A stretch of DNA of 29,959 nt from Batkoa obscura (Eukaryota > Entomophthoromycota > Entomophthoromycetes > Entomophthorales > Batkoaceae): positions 1-29,959 of the forward strand of contig JASVEC010000222.1 of the NCBI GenBank assembly GCA_030770535.1, read 5' to 3'. Under the pieces are notes generated by a model. It was not told the origin of the DNA and ran no database searches. It worked only from the letters and a program-made list of their open reading frames with translations. Positions 1 through 9,264 of this stretch are shown here, one piece after another (position 1 is the first letter of the stretch; each line of letters begins with the position of its first letter). The position numbers and the translations under genes are program-made.

Positions 1-676
1 TTGAGATTGGCTTTAAGTTTGTTGATAAAGCCTAAATGAAATAGTATTAATATAGTAAATATAGAAATGGCAATACTCATATACATTTATAGTCATGATT
101 TCATTAAAAAGAGCATCTATTATAATAGTTTAACAGATTTATTTAACTTTAGTAAACAGATAAATCGAAAATTTGATATTGTTGTATAGGGGTAAATGTA
201 ATAGCTTTTTTAAATCCAAAAAGAATCGGATAATTCTCAAGTGTTTTATTGATGATTATAAAATAAGGAATAATAAGTGAAAACAATGGTTAGAAAGTAG
301 GAAAGGTAATAGATAAGAATTATTTAGGCTATGCGAAAGTATAATTATAATAATTGTTCATTCAATTTATAAACCTAAATACTTTACAAAGTCTGTTTTG
401 GTAATAAAAACATAATTAGCCATAGCTTTTAAAAAAAGGATCGAAATTGTGACTGCTAGTTATGGGATTCAAAATTAAATCCTTTTATCTACTACACAAG
501 AGAAACTATCAAACTATTTATTTTCAGGTGGCTCCTATTATTTTCTCAGACAATAAATAGAAACCTTCTTGTTTTTAAGTTGAGTTGAAGATTAAGTTTC
601 AATAGTTAGGCCTAGTTCAGCTGAAATAAAATTATGTAAAATCGTTAGATGATTTTTAAAAAATAGTTGAACTGAG

Positions 677-702
677 ATTGCCCAAAAATTCGTTTGGGCA
701 AT
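677..702. repeat. Perfect 10-bp inverted repeat (hairpin)
   Basis: The arms ATTGCCCAAA and TTTGGGCAAT are exact reverse complements around a 6-base loop (AATTCG). The stem is G/C-richer than the surrounding sequence. It could be a hairpin in a transcript end or a protein-binding palindrome. It lies 600 bp past the 3' end of the nearest gene, so no role can be assigned. Confidence 0.6.
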
Positions 703-869
703 TAAAAATCAAGATAATTTTTGAGGAAAAGCTGAAAGTAAAAGTTCGAGGGATGTTACTCTCTGATTAAGGCGGGGCTGGGATTGAAATTACTTTGGCC
801 TTTTTTATCTTGCTAATGAACGAAAAAATACATCCTCATATAGTGTATTTGTTATTCGCATATTATTAG

Positions 870-953
870 CTCAAGAATTTTACTAACAATCTTTTCACTC
901 AAGTAGTACTTAAAAGATAGAAAAAGTGATGAAGCCCAAAAAAACATCATGTA
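870..953 (+). repeat. Short inverted-repeat element (MITE family 1), degenerate copy A
   Basis: This copy keeps the internal core of the family (AAGAATTTTACTAACAATC, then a TTTCCACTCAAATAGCGC-like block and a GAAAAAGTGATGAAG block) and the right end (AAAAAAACATC). The left terminal repeat is not recognisable. The plus-strand orientation is defined here as the strand reading AAGAATTTTACTAACAATC. Confidence 0.7.
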
Positions 954-1302
954 GATTAAAGTTTTGGGAGTATAATTCCCTTTTAAAGGTGGGTGGGTTA
1001 TTTATTGTAAGATAGCGGTTGTTTTATGTATTATTTCATCGAGAAAGTTGTTGAATGGAGTTATTATTTTGACTATAAAGCATTACTCTTACATTATATA
1101 AAATAATAATAGTTGAATAATTTAATACAATTTAAAATATTTTTATGCAAGGGTTAAAGCTCCCTAAATTAAATACTTGGGAAAAAACTTCCTTTTAACA
1201 ACTTTCTGCATTTTAAATATACCAAAACGACAGATTTGCCAAAATTGTTTCTAATATTTAAAATGACAATTTATTGAATGATAATAAAAAAAAAAAGCGA
1301 AT

Positions 1303-2646
1303 TTAAATCTCTAAGGATTTAAGTACCTTGACGGCAATAGGGTTACTTTGCTTTAAAAGTTTAGTCACTTTTAAAGGAGAATAAAGACGAGTAGGAACAT
1401 CATAATAAAGCTCCTTGAGTTTAGGTGCTTTGGAAGCAATAGCTGCAACAGTAGCAGAAAGTTGGAATACTTTAAGATAGCTCCAATTTAACTTAATATT
1501 CAAGCTAGAAATAGAATCAGCCAATTCTTGTTGTGCTTTACAGTGGCCCAATTGGACGTATTCACCACTTGGAAAGATGGAATTTAATAATTGTAAAGTG
1601 GATGCATCAAAATTAACAACTCCAATACTTAACTTTTTGATCTTTTCAGTTTTATTGACTTCCATCAATACTTCTTGTGAAATTGAGCCCTCAATTTTTA
1701 ATGTATGTAACTTTGGCAGTTGAAAAATGAATTGATTTAAATGCTTGCCACTGGACGACCACATCATGCATTCAAATGATTCCACATTACTTACACTCAT
1801 TGTAAGATTTTCTGCATCTTCATCATTGCGGACATAATCGAGCTGCACATTCTTTAAATTTGACCAAGGGTAAAGGAACCAAGATTGATTTTTAGTTTGA
1901 TAAGAAACAAGTGTAAGGTTTATAAGATTAGGAAAGCAATCAGGATGAAGATAAAATAATTTAGAATCAACATCAATATCTTTAGCCCAAGATTCTAAAT
2001 GAAGGGAGGTAAGATAGCGATTCTTATACTTTAATTTAGAATCATAGTCAATTGAATAAAGTTCATCATAAGATAAATCAGAGCTAATAACAACATTTTT
2101 GGCTGGTGGAGTGATTAACTTACAGCGAAAATCTTTAAGTAATGGTAAAGAATAAAATACTTTTTCAGCAACACGATAATCAACATAATTTAAATGAAGT
2201 ACATTTAAATGTTGAAATCTTTTTAAATTAATCCAAGCAGAATGAATTGGACTAAATTGGCCTTTATCTAACAATGAAATTTTGATACTTTTCATACGTG
2301 GATAAAAGTTTGTAAAAAAGTCAACTACATCTGGATTTACATCAGTTTCTTCAAGCTGGAGGTGATTAAGATGAGGACATGAATTGAAGATATTCATATG
2401 GTCAAATGATAAATTATCTAATTTGAGTAAAGCTAAATTTCTAGTATGGTTCCCATACTTATTGGTTAACTCTTTGCGATAACGGTGGTTGTCTGAATAC
2501 TTCAGAGTATGAAATATTCTTATATTTACAAGTTGGTTAATGGATTTATTAGCTAGACGTATTTCTAATAAATCAGTCTCAGAGAGGTAGTTTAAGACCT
2601 CATCTACAAGCTCATAGGGTAGTTCGTTGAATTTAGATAGTTCCAT
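1303..2646 (-). CDS. F-box-type protein with leucine-rich-like repeats
   Basis: This is a single-exon gene of 447 codons. Residues about 7-45 fit an F-box: an LPYELVDEVLNYL core followed by LLEIRLANKSINQLV. F-box proteins recruit targets to SCF ubiquitin ligases through Skp1. The rest is a series of irregular segments such as HLNHLQLEETDV and FQHLNVLHLNYVDY, which read like degenerate leucine-rich repeats and would form the target-binding part. There is no signal peptide or membrane segment, so a cytosolic or nuclear place is expected. Early-diverging fungi often carry large families of such F-box/LRR proteins (general knowledge). The target cannot be told from sequence. No clear TATA box is seen before the ATG. 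The call is fairly sure for the F-box and weaker for the repeats, which lack crisp LxxLxL periodicity. Confidence 0.75.
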   Translation of the reverse strand: MELSKFNELPYELVDEVLNYLSETDLLEIRLANKSINQLVNIRIFHTLKYSDNHRYRKELTNKYGNHTRNLALLKLDNLSFDHMNIFNSCPHLNHLQLEETDVNPDVVDFFTNFYPRMKSIKISLLDKGQFSPIHSAWINLKRFQHLNVLHLNYVDYRVAEKVFYSLPLLKDFRCKLITPPAKNVVISSDLSYDELYSIDYDSKLKYKNRYLTSLHLESWAKDIDVDSKLFYLHPDCFPNLINLTLVSYQTKNQSWFLYPWSNLKNVQLDYVRNDEDAENLTMSVSNVESFECMMWSSSGKHLNQFIFQLPKLHTLKIEGSISQEVLMEVNKTEKIKKLSIGVVNFDASTLQLLNSIFPSGEYVQLGHCKAQQELADSISSLNIKLNWSYLKVFQLSATVAAIASKAPKLKELYYDVPTRLYSPLKVTKLLKQSNPIAVKVLKSLEI

Positions 2647-3052
2647 TTATTCAATGAAGGAGAAAGTTAAGGACACTTGGTTTGATGGTAGGTTGTAATA
2701 ATACAAGTAAGCAGAAGTTTAACATCAAATTATTTTAAGAAAACAGTTTGTAATAGATTTAAGATAAGTTTAAAGCGTATTGATATATTGATATATGTGC
2801 TTTATACTAATCTAGTTAAAATTGAAAGGTGGAATTGAGTTCGAAACAGAGTCACTATTTTTATAAAAATTAAAATAAAATTCCCACGCCTGTTTAAATT
2901 GAAAGTAGAAACGAAAAAATAATTCAACAAGGCAAAGGATGCTGCAATTTAAATAGTATTCAGTGTAGGGCTGAATTAAGTTTTCCCATTACTACATGAT
3001 TGGCTGATATCGTTTAAAACCAAAAAGATTCAATTATTACTCACTTTACCAC

Positions 3053-3137
3053 GCTTCAATTGGTTGAAATCAAAGAAGCTTAGAAGTTTTGGATGGGATG
3101 TTTCACAATAAAGAATATGATTTCAGCCAATTGAAGC
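3053..3137. repeat. Inverted repeat, 20-bp arms with one mismatch
   Basis: The left arm GCTTCAATTGGTTGAAATCA (3053-3072) and the right arm TGATTTCAGCCAATTGAAGC (3118-3137) are reverse complements with one mismatch, around a 45-base loop. The 10-bp direct repeat CTGATATCGT lies outside both arms (3004-3013 and 3174-3183). It may be the remains of a small mobile element or a structured RNA. No known family was recognised. Confidence 0.55.
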
Positions 3138-4262
3138 CTGCTTAATTCTGGCTTTGCAACCAGTGTGGAGAGACTGATATCGTCATCTGATTTACTGGTT
3201 TAATAAGTTATAAGTGATTTATGGGGTAAAAAAATTTATAGTTAAATAGAACGAGAAGCTTAATCGTATTAAAATGGAGGAGCATGAGTAGCTTGTTTAT
3301 AGACTTTCCCTGGACCAAAAGTGTACAACAAACTTTATTTTATAAATTTTCATCAGATTTTAAATCGTTTGATTTTTTTGAAAAATTACTTAGTCAAAAA
3401 CCATCAAGAATAATTATTCTAACTTGTTTTAAGGTCATATTTTAAAAATTAGCAGTCACATCTTATCCCCCCACATTCAAAAAAATGGAAGTTATAAGCC
3501 AATAATGAATTATTGTATGTTCATAAAACTCCAATGATTGGTTTTTTTTTATATCCCCACACGCCTTTACCTTCTGTTTATAGCAATAAAAAAAGCTTGA
3601 CATAATTATAATACTTGTTCAAATATCACTTGAAAGCAACTTTTGATATCCTTTACTTGATACTTTTTGTCCTTTTATAGATCAATTTCATAGTTCTCGT
3701 TAAAAATGTTTAGACAACGAATAATAAATATCTGTTGGCTGAAATGGTATTTGATTAGACGAAAATTTATAAAGCTTTATATGTAAATATATTACAACTG
3801 TTTACTTGAGTTCAGTAGTGCTTATTGTTGGATAGATCTTTATGTTATGAATAGAATCTATTTTTAAGATGTGACTACTTATTTATTTTTATTTTTGGTA
3901 TGATTTGGAGTATTTGCTTCAAAGCATTATATTTTTGAAAATACAAGTCTTCTATTATAAATCTCAAGTAGAGATCATAATGAAGTAATGAGATATTTTC
4001 AATATTCTTGTATAAAATATGATAACTAAATAACAAGAATGCTTATCAAAAAAACTCCACTAATAAATGAAGCTACAGAGAAGGCTATCCAATACATATA
4101 ATATTATACAATTTTTAATATTTTTAAAAACTATATAGTCATTTCAAAAATCTGGGATATTTATTTTTAAAATTCAAGTTCCATAAAATCTTATCATTAT
4201 AGCTCAATCATAACCAGATTTAATTGTAGTTCTAACAATAATCAACACTAAGTATTTGAAAT

Positions 4263-4355
4263 ATGAGGATATTTTTTTGGTCTCATTATTTTTCCATTTT
4301 TTAAGCGCTATTTCAGTGGAAAAATTGTTAGTAAGATTGTTAAACAAAAGAATAT
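4263..4355 (-). repeat. MITE family 1, copy B1 (left half of palindromic pair)
   Basis: This copy begins ATGAGGAT and reads on the minus strand of the family. Positions 4272-4322 are perfectly complementary to 4393-4443 of the adjacent copy B2. Both carry private variants (CACTGAAATAGCGC and AATGAGACC) not found in the other copies in the window. Confidence 0.8.
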
Positions 4356-4453
4356 ATGAGGATATGTTTTTTTGTTTAATTTTACCACAATCTTTCCACT
4401 GAAATAGCGCTTAAAAAATGGAAAAATAATGAGACCAAAAAAACAACCCCATA
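4356..4453 (+). repeat. MITE family 1, copy B2 (right half of palindromic pair)
   Basis: This copy starts ATGAGGATATG and ends AAAAAACAACCCCAT. It lies directly against B1 in opposite orientation, sharing a perfect 51-bp arm with it. The pair sits inside the larger foldback at 3964-4954. Confidence 0.8.
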
Positions 4454-5675
4454 TCCTTATGAATATCTTTTTTATTCTTTCCTTCATGTTTGAAAACTAT
4501 ATTGCATTAATTCATTAACTAAAACTCAGTCAGGTTTTCAACTTAAACAAAACAATTGGACTGGTTTATAAGTTTAGTAGTATAAAACCTTATATAAAAG
4601 ATTTCATAGTATAAGAAAAGATATCAAATAGATAATAAAGTTATGGAATAAATATAGCTATAGTAATTCAACTACTGATGTATAAGGTTTGATATTGATT
4701 TAGCTATTTTTAAAAAGCTTCATAAAAAAACAAGAAAAAATAATAAAACTAAAATTTTCAAAAAAAGTTTCATATTTTAAAATAGTTGTATAGTTTTTAG
4801 ATATATATTATATAATATTATATGTGCTGGGTAACCTTATTCTGTAGCTTCATTTATTAGTGGAGTTTTTTTGATAAGCATCCTTGTTATTTAGTTATTA
4901 TACTTTATACAAGGATATTGAAAATCTTATTATTTCATTATGATCTCTACTTGACTGAAATACATATTAGTTTATTTATTAGTATCATAAATGCTACAAA
5001 GATATATATAGATTTTTTCTTATTAAGGAATTTAGCCATAGCCTTTTTAATTTCATGATTAAAAACTAGTCAAACTGAAAGAAAAATATATATAATGATA
5101 CTGGATGTAGAATAGTAATTAGAAACTACTAATATCAGGATTATTTATTGTTTTACATGCTCTTGGTATACCTTACAGTCTTTTACAACTTTAATCATGA
5201 TAAAATTTTCAATTGTTTTAAATCTATTATTCTATTTTACAAATAGGATAAAGCTAAAACCTATTACTTCCTTATGTATGTTTTATAGGTAAGTAAATTT
5301 ATGCTAGATTTTTATGCAAGTTTCATAGGGGCTGCTACCATTCTAATTTAGAATTTTGTAATAGATTATTAAAATAAAATGCCCAACACAAAATAAGCTA
5401 TAGAGCTGCATTCGAATATTTAATGTTCAAAATGTTACTAAAAATGTACTTATCATAATATACAAATATTTCAGTTTTGTATTTTATTTGTTAGCATTCA
5501 AGGTACTTTTATTTTGCATTTATAAGTCACAAGTAGATAGGTTTATTATAGGGGTAGGGGTTCAAGAAAGCTTCAGTAGGAGGTTACAATCCTAATATCT
5601 TGAATGATAAAATGAATTTTATAGAATAAAATATTCATGTATAAGTAATGTTTTTGATTTAAGGTGTAAGAAGTT

Positions 5676-5748
5676 GCCTTCTTGGCTCAGTTGGCAGAGC
5701 GTCCGCCTAGTAAGCGGAAGGTCATTGGTTCGATTCCGATAGAAGGCA
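5676..5748 (+). tRNA. tRNA-Thr (anticodon AGT)
   Basis: The 73-nt sequence folds as a full cloverleaf. The acceptor stem is GCCTTCT/AGAAGGC, the D stem GCTC/GAGC, and the anticodon stem TCCGC/GCGGA around the loop CTAGTAA. The T arm is ATTGG-TTCGATT-CCGAT with one G-T wobble. The discriminator is A. Anticodon AGT, read as IGU after modification, decodes ACU threonine codons. There is no intron. The B box GGTTCGATTCC is intact, and a T run about 11 bases downstream (5759-5763) fits an RNA polymerase III terminator. CCA is not encoded, as expected for a nuclear eukaryotic gene. Confidence 0.95.
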
Positions 5749-5758
5749 TTTAAAAACA

Positions 5759-5763
5759 TTTTT
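5759..5763 (+). terminator. Pol III T-run terminator of the tRNA gene
   Basis: A run of five T on the coding strand lies about 11 bases after the discriminator base, the usual stop signal for RNA polymerase III. Confidence 0.6.
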
Positions 5764-6291
5764 GTTTTGTCTCATTTTAAAGAATAGCTAATGGAAAATG
5801 ATCTAGGCAAGTAAAGGGTAGACATCTACTTACTGCCTGGTTTGAAGCAAGAAATAATATAAGAGTATAATGACTGAATCTTTTCATTATAGTATTATAT
5901 TAGATATTAAAAAGGGTGACTCCGCAGTTTCGAGATTATATCTAAAAGGCTTTTTGTAAATCCAAACAGTGGAGATTTGCACAGTTTAAATATGACAAAA
6001 CTTAAAATTTTAATATAAATAGCATCACACATTATTTACTAAATGGAGATGTTTTTTTGATTTCATTACTTTTCTATTTTTTAAGCGCTACTTGAGTGGA
6101 AAGGTTAGTAAAAATTTTTAAATACATCCTCAAATAAAATTACTCTAATTTTTTATTGTATGTTGTTACAAATAATTGATGTATTTTAATAATTTTAATT
6201 AATCAATAGCTATAATATATTTTGTCTCAATTTAGTTTTGTACTGAATTACATAATAACTATTATAGTAAATAATTTATTCTAAATTTAAT
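5764..6291. other. Intergenic, tRNA to glycosyltransferase 1
   Basis: This is A/T-rich sequence with no coding frame seen. It contains one copy of the short inverted-repeat element (6043-6133). The 3' end of glycosyltransferase 1 lies just beyond, with an AATAAA-type signal overlapping its stop codon region on the minus strand. Confidence 0.5.
6043..6133 (-). repeat. MITE family 1, copy C
   Basis: This copy starts ATGGAGATGTTTTTTTGA and ends ACATCCTCA, so both terminal inverted repeats are visible. The core TTTTTTAAGCGCTACTTGAG is in reverse orientation. Confidence 0.8.
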
Positions 6292-8001
6292 TTATTCAGT
6301 TTTAGACTTACTAATAATTCTTTTATAATAGTTAAGTAAAAACCTGGAAATTAGATATAGACTGTAAATTGATAATGTAACACTTCCTAATATTAGCAAA
6401 ATAGCCGCACCGTAGATGTCAATACCCCTACCTGAAATAAAAGACATTTGTTGGGACACTGGAATAAGATGTTTAAGTTCACAAGGTGGTGAATTGGAAG
6501 TAGGGTCGTAGGGCTCATATTTTCTACATAATTGAGCAGTATAAGCGTGTTGCTCAAATAAGTCAGCTGCATAGCTGATTTTTTTAGAATTGTAACGAGA
6601 AATGGCTTTCATTCTTAATAAGTTGGATTTAAATTTATCATCTTTATCTTCAACAATGGCCTTAAACTGCTCTTTTAATGATTCAGGTGTAAAGTTAAAT
6701 TTATCAACATATAATCCAGTTCCAGCTTCTTCTAGCTTAGCTGCATTTCTTGGTTGATCTGCAAATAAGGCTAAACACAATACTGGAGTACCTGAATAAA
6801 TTGCTTCGAATGTAGATTCAATTCCACCATGTGAGATAAATAATTTAGTATTCTTATGGTTTAAAACCGATACTTGTGGTGCCCAAGATAACAACTTAAC
6901 TTTATCATTCTTCCCTTCAAATAAATCTTGTACCTCTATCTTACCACCTTTACTATTGTTTATTTCAACTGGAAAATCACCCTGTTTAGTCTTACCTAAT
7001 CCCCAAATTATACCATCAATAATGCCTTCCTCAATTGCTAGTAACGATGCTTCTAATATTTTCTTAGTCATAACATCATTCAGAATAGAATGTGAACCAA
7101 AAGCAACAAACAAAGTGTTCTCATGAGTATTTAAAAACTCTTCTAATTCAGGACTTAATGCATCTCTATTTTCAGATACAATTGGACCAACCGAAATCAA
7201 GTCTGGTAGTAAGTTGGCTGCTGGTTCAAATCCAAAAAAACCGTTAGCAATATTCAATCCATAATTCACCCCAGAGTTCATCCCTTTAGGAGGAAGGATC
7301 TGATACTTTTGTCTTAGTTGGTTGTTTGCTCTCATAACCCCTGAAAAATAATATACTTTAATAGCTGGTTTAATGATCTGAGAATTAAAGCGTTCAACAA
7401 AAGACATATCTTTGGTATAGATTGGACCATAATCAAAGCCTGAAGTGATAAAGGGTTCTTTAGTTAAACCTACACCATCGGTTGTTTGATAACCAACAAT
7501 TAAAGGTATCTTTAAATGCTTTGCTAAGTCCATACAAGAATGAGCAAAGAAACTGCAAACTAAAAGGTCGGGTTTCGATTCAATCAGATACTCTTTAAGT
7601 GGTACAAAGGTTTCTTCATAAGATTTGGTAAAAAATACATCCAAAGACTTTGCCATAAATTTTGGGCTCGTATTAGCTCCAGCTTGTGATATCATTTGCT
7701 TCACTTTATCGTTCATCATTTTCTCTGCTTCAATATCTACTTCAGTACTCCCTAAAGTATAATTTTTTATGTTATATCCTTTAACAAATCGAATATTTTC
7801 TTGTATTGTTGCATAGGTTACCTCATGGCCTCTTTTTGCTAGCACATCACCAATTTCTAAAAGCGACTTAATATGACTTCTACCGCCAAAGGAGGAATGT
7901 AACACGATGTTCAATCTATTAGTAGGTAACGCTTGCTTTTCGTTAGAAGCATCTAATAAATTGAAAGTAATAAAAGTTAAAATTATAGTAAAAAATTTCA
8001 T
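6292..8001 (-). CDS. UDP-glycosyltransferase 1 (GT1, membrane type; catalytic Asp replaced)
   Basis: This single-exon gene of 569 codons encodes a GT1-family (GT-B fold) enzyme that would move a sugar from a UDP-sugar to a lipophilic acceptor. A signal peptide covers about residues 1-18. The acceptor-binding half has GGRSHI with the likely catalytic base His43. The donor-binding half has WAPQ (373-376), SHGG (390-393) and the GTP...DQPRN end of the UDP-sugar signature (415-419). A membrane helix spans about 529-553, followed by a short basic tail ending KSKTE, a KxKxx-type retrieval signal. The active site would face the ER lumen, as in animal UGTs. The Asp that normally pairs with the catalytic His, D150 in both neighbouring paralogues, is Ser150 here (codon 7552-7554). 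Activity may therefore be altered or rely on another residue. The ATG is chosen because it opens the signal peptide and lies 33 bp from a TATA box. Confidence 0.92.
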   Translation of the reverse strand: MKFFTIILTFITFNLLDASNEKQALPTNRLNIVLHSSFGGRSHIKSLLEIGDVLAKRGHEVTYATIQENIRFVKGYNIKNYTLGSTEVDIEAEKMMNDKVKQMISQAGANTSPKFMAKSLDVFFTKSYEETFVPLKEYLIESKPDLLVCSFFAHSCMDLAKHLKIPLIVGYQTTDGVGLTKEPFITSGFDYGPIYTKDMSFVERFNSQIIKPAIKVYYFSGVMRANNQLRQKYQILPPKGMNSGVNYGLNIANGFFGFEPAANLLPDLISVGPIVSENRDALSPELEEFLNTHENTLFVAFGSHSILNDVMTKKILEASLLAIEEGIIDGIIWGLGKTKQGDFPVEINNSKGGKIEVQDLFEGKNDKVKLLSWAPQVSVLNHKNTKLFISHGGIESTFEAIYSGTPVLCLALFADQPRNAAKLEEAGTGLYVDKFNFTPESLKEQFKAIVEDKDDKFKSNLLRMKAISRYNSKKISYAADLFEQHAYTAQLCRKYEPYDPTSNSPPCELKHLIPVSQQMSFISGRGIDIYGAAILLILGSVTLSIYSLYLISRFLLNYYKRIISKSKTE

Positions 8002-8033
8002 TTTTTTGATTCTAGTTTAATCAATCCATTGCA

Positions 8034-8041
8034 TTTATATA
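8034..8041 (-). promoter_or_regulatory. TATA box of glycosyltransferase 1
   Basis: TATATAAA on the minus strand lies about 33 bp before the ATG at 8001. At usual TATA spacing the mRNA leader would be only a few bases long, or transcription starts further downstream than usual. Confidence 0.55.
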
Positions 8042-8821
8042 GTTTTGTTTTGGAAGTTTAATTCTATGATTCATAAATACTGACTAGTTTATTACATAAC
8101 GGTAAAATGATTTCGGATTAACTGTAAAGTTAACTTTATAAGCTAAATTTTATTTTAGAGTTTAACACCGATAAGTTTCTTTCGATTATTTTCTATCACC
8201 GATAAGATTCAAAACGCTATTATATATTATTAAATTTACTTTTTTAGCTTCTCATAAATATAATTTAGTGATCAAAAAAGTTAAACTCTAAAAAAAAACT
8301 AGCTTACTAAAAGCCAAAATAATTTTATAGTAGAATTTATTATTCTTTTGAATCTAGCATAATTTTAATTTAAAATATTTCATCTTTTAAACTATATATA
8401 TTTTAGACTATATCGCATTATTTTTAGATAGAAATATAACTTTCTACGTTTTACTATACAAAAACAAATTTATGTATATATCTATCTCCGTATTGTTATG
8501 CTCAATTTTAGTTGCTATCTTGCATGTAGCTTGCTGCTTTTCCATGGACCTTTTGTGTTTGAAAGCTATACAATCAATGTAGTGCCTCTAAGAATCATCC
8601 CAAAAATTGAAATACTCAACCTTAAGGTTTTATTTCTCAATAAATAGTATAGTAGATAGTTTTTATATAAAAAATTCTTCTAGTCAAACCAAATCACCAA
8701 ACTATCAATACTTTAAGACGTGACTATATTTACAATACAATAAAATCCAATTGCTGTATACAAAATGCATATCAATTGTTATTCTATAAGTTTATTTAAA
8801 GAGCAATTTCATTAACAAGGA
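8042..8821. other. Intergenic, upstream of glycosyltransferase 1
   Basis: This A/T-rich stretch includes the region just upstream of glycosyltransferase 1. It holds paired CACCGATAAG sites (8166-8206). No coding frame or repeat element was recognised in the rest. Confidence 0.5.
8166..8206 (+). promoter_or_regulatory. Paired GATA-type sites upstream of glycosyltransferase 1
   Basis: The 10-mer CACCGATAAG occurs at 8166-8175 and again at 8197-8206, starts 31 bp apart (three helical turns). Each contains GATAAG, the core recognised by fungal GATA factors. They lie 165-205 bp before the ATG of glycosyltransferase 1. The regulatory role is inferred from position and motif only. Confidence 0.4.
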
Positions 8822-9165
8822 GTTTGTCAGATTTTAGATTCTTTTCTAAGACCTATAGTTTATTTCTAAAAGCATCAGTAAAAACAGGATGTTTGAGCTT
8901 AGAAAAAGCAGTAGTAGCGCTTTAGAGCAATTTTGGATCTTTAGAATGCAACGGCACCATATTCAAGCCATCTCTAGAAACGAGAAGATTCTCACCTTTG
9001 TCCGTTAAAGTAACTATTATTTTTTTAGTATTTATAAGATCAGTTAAAAATGTTGAGAGCGTACCTACCCCATGCTTACCAGAGAAGGAACGCTTGAGGA
9101 TGATTTGATCATTACTAAAAACAGTAAATTTTTTAGAATCATTAATGCTAAAACACCAGCTCGTT
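8822..9165 (-). pseudogene. Decayed coding fragment, family unknown
   Basis: On the minus strand, about 80 codons (9163-8922) read without a stop but also without a usable start. The text looks protein-like (SINDSKKFTVFSNDQIILKR, then GKHGVGTLSTFLTDLINTKK). After an in-frame stop the same frame continues with SKLKHPVFTDAFRNKL. The base composition is richer in G/C than the flanks. The alternation of strand-like and helix-like segments vaguely recalls an ILEI/FAM3-type domain, but that is a weak impression, not an identification. It is probably a relic of a gene or a lone exon. It lies beside another damaged-looking small gene (9265-9662). Confidence 0.35.
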
Positions 9166-9264
9166 AAATGCTATAGAAGATAGCCTTGTGATGTATTAAG
9201 CCATTTAAAGCAAATAAGATGTTACTAGTGATAATAGCTAGCAAGCTTCCACTCTTACTTATAA

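Larger units (their letters stand above)
1..1302. other. Intergenic, no gene seen
   Basis: This is A/T-rich sequence downstream of the F-box-type gene, and no reading frame in it looks like coding. It holds a perfect 10-bp hairpin (677-702) and one degenerate copy of the short inverted-repeat element (about 870-953). A separate fragment near 822-843 resembles the right end of another copy. A short G-rich patch lies near 770-782, with no function recognised. Confidence 0.6.
3964..4954. mobile_element. Foldback element of about 1 kb with 145-bp terminal inverted repeats
   Basis: The left arm (about 3964-4107) and right arm (about 4810-4954) are near-identical reverse complements. Both contain TCAAGTAGAGATCATAATG, ACAAGAATGCTTATCAAAAA-like and CTCCACTAATAAATGAAGCT blocks, with only scattered substitutions and one small gap. 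Similarity fades inward, so the original arms may have been longer. The 700-bp interior has no coding frame and holds a pair of short inverted-repeat elements. No convincing target-site duplication is visible. Long arms with a non-coding centre fit a non-autonomous foldback DNA transposon. A local inverted duplication is the alternative. Confidence 0.65.
2647..5675. other. Gene-free intergenic stretch with foldback elements
   Basis: About 3 kb separates the F-box-type gene from the tRNA gene. I see no coding frame on either strand. It contains a 20-bp imperfect hairpin bounded by short direct repeats (3004-3183) and a foldback of about 1 kb with 145-bp arms (3964-4954). Inside the foldback is a perfect palindromic pair of the short inverted-repeat element (4263-4453). 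The rest is simple A/T sequence. Confidence 0.6.
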
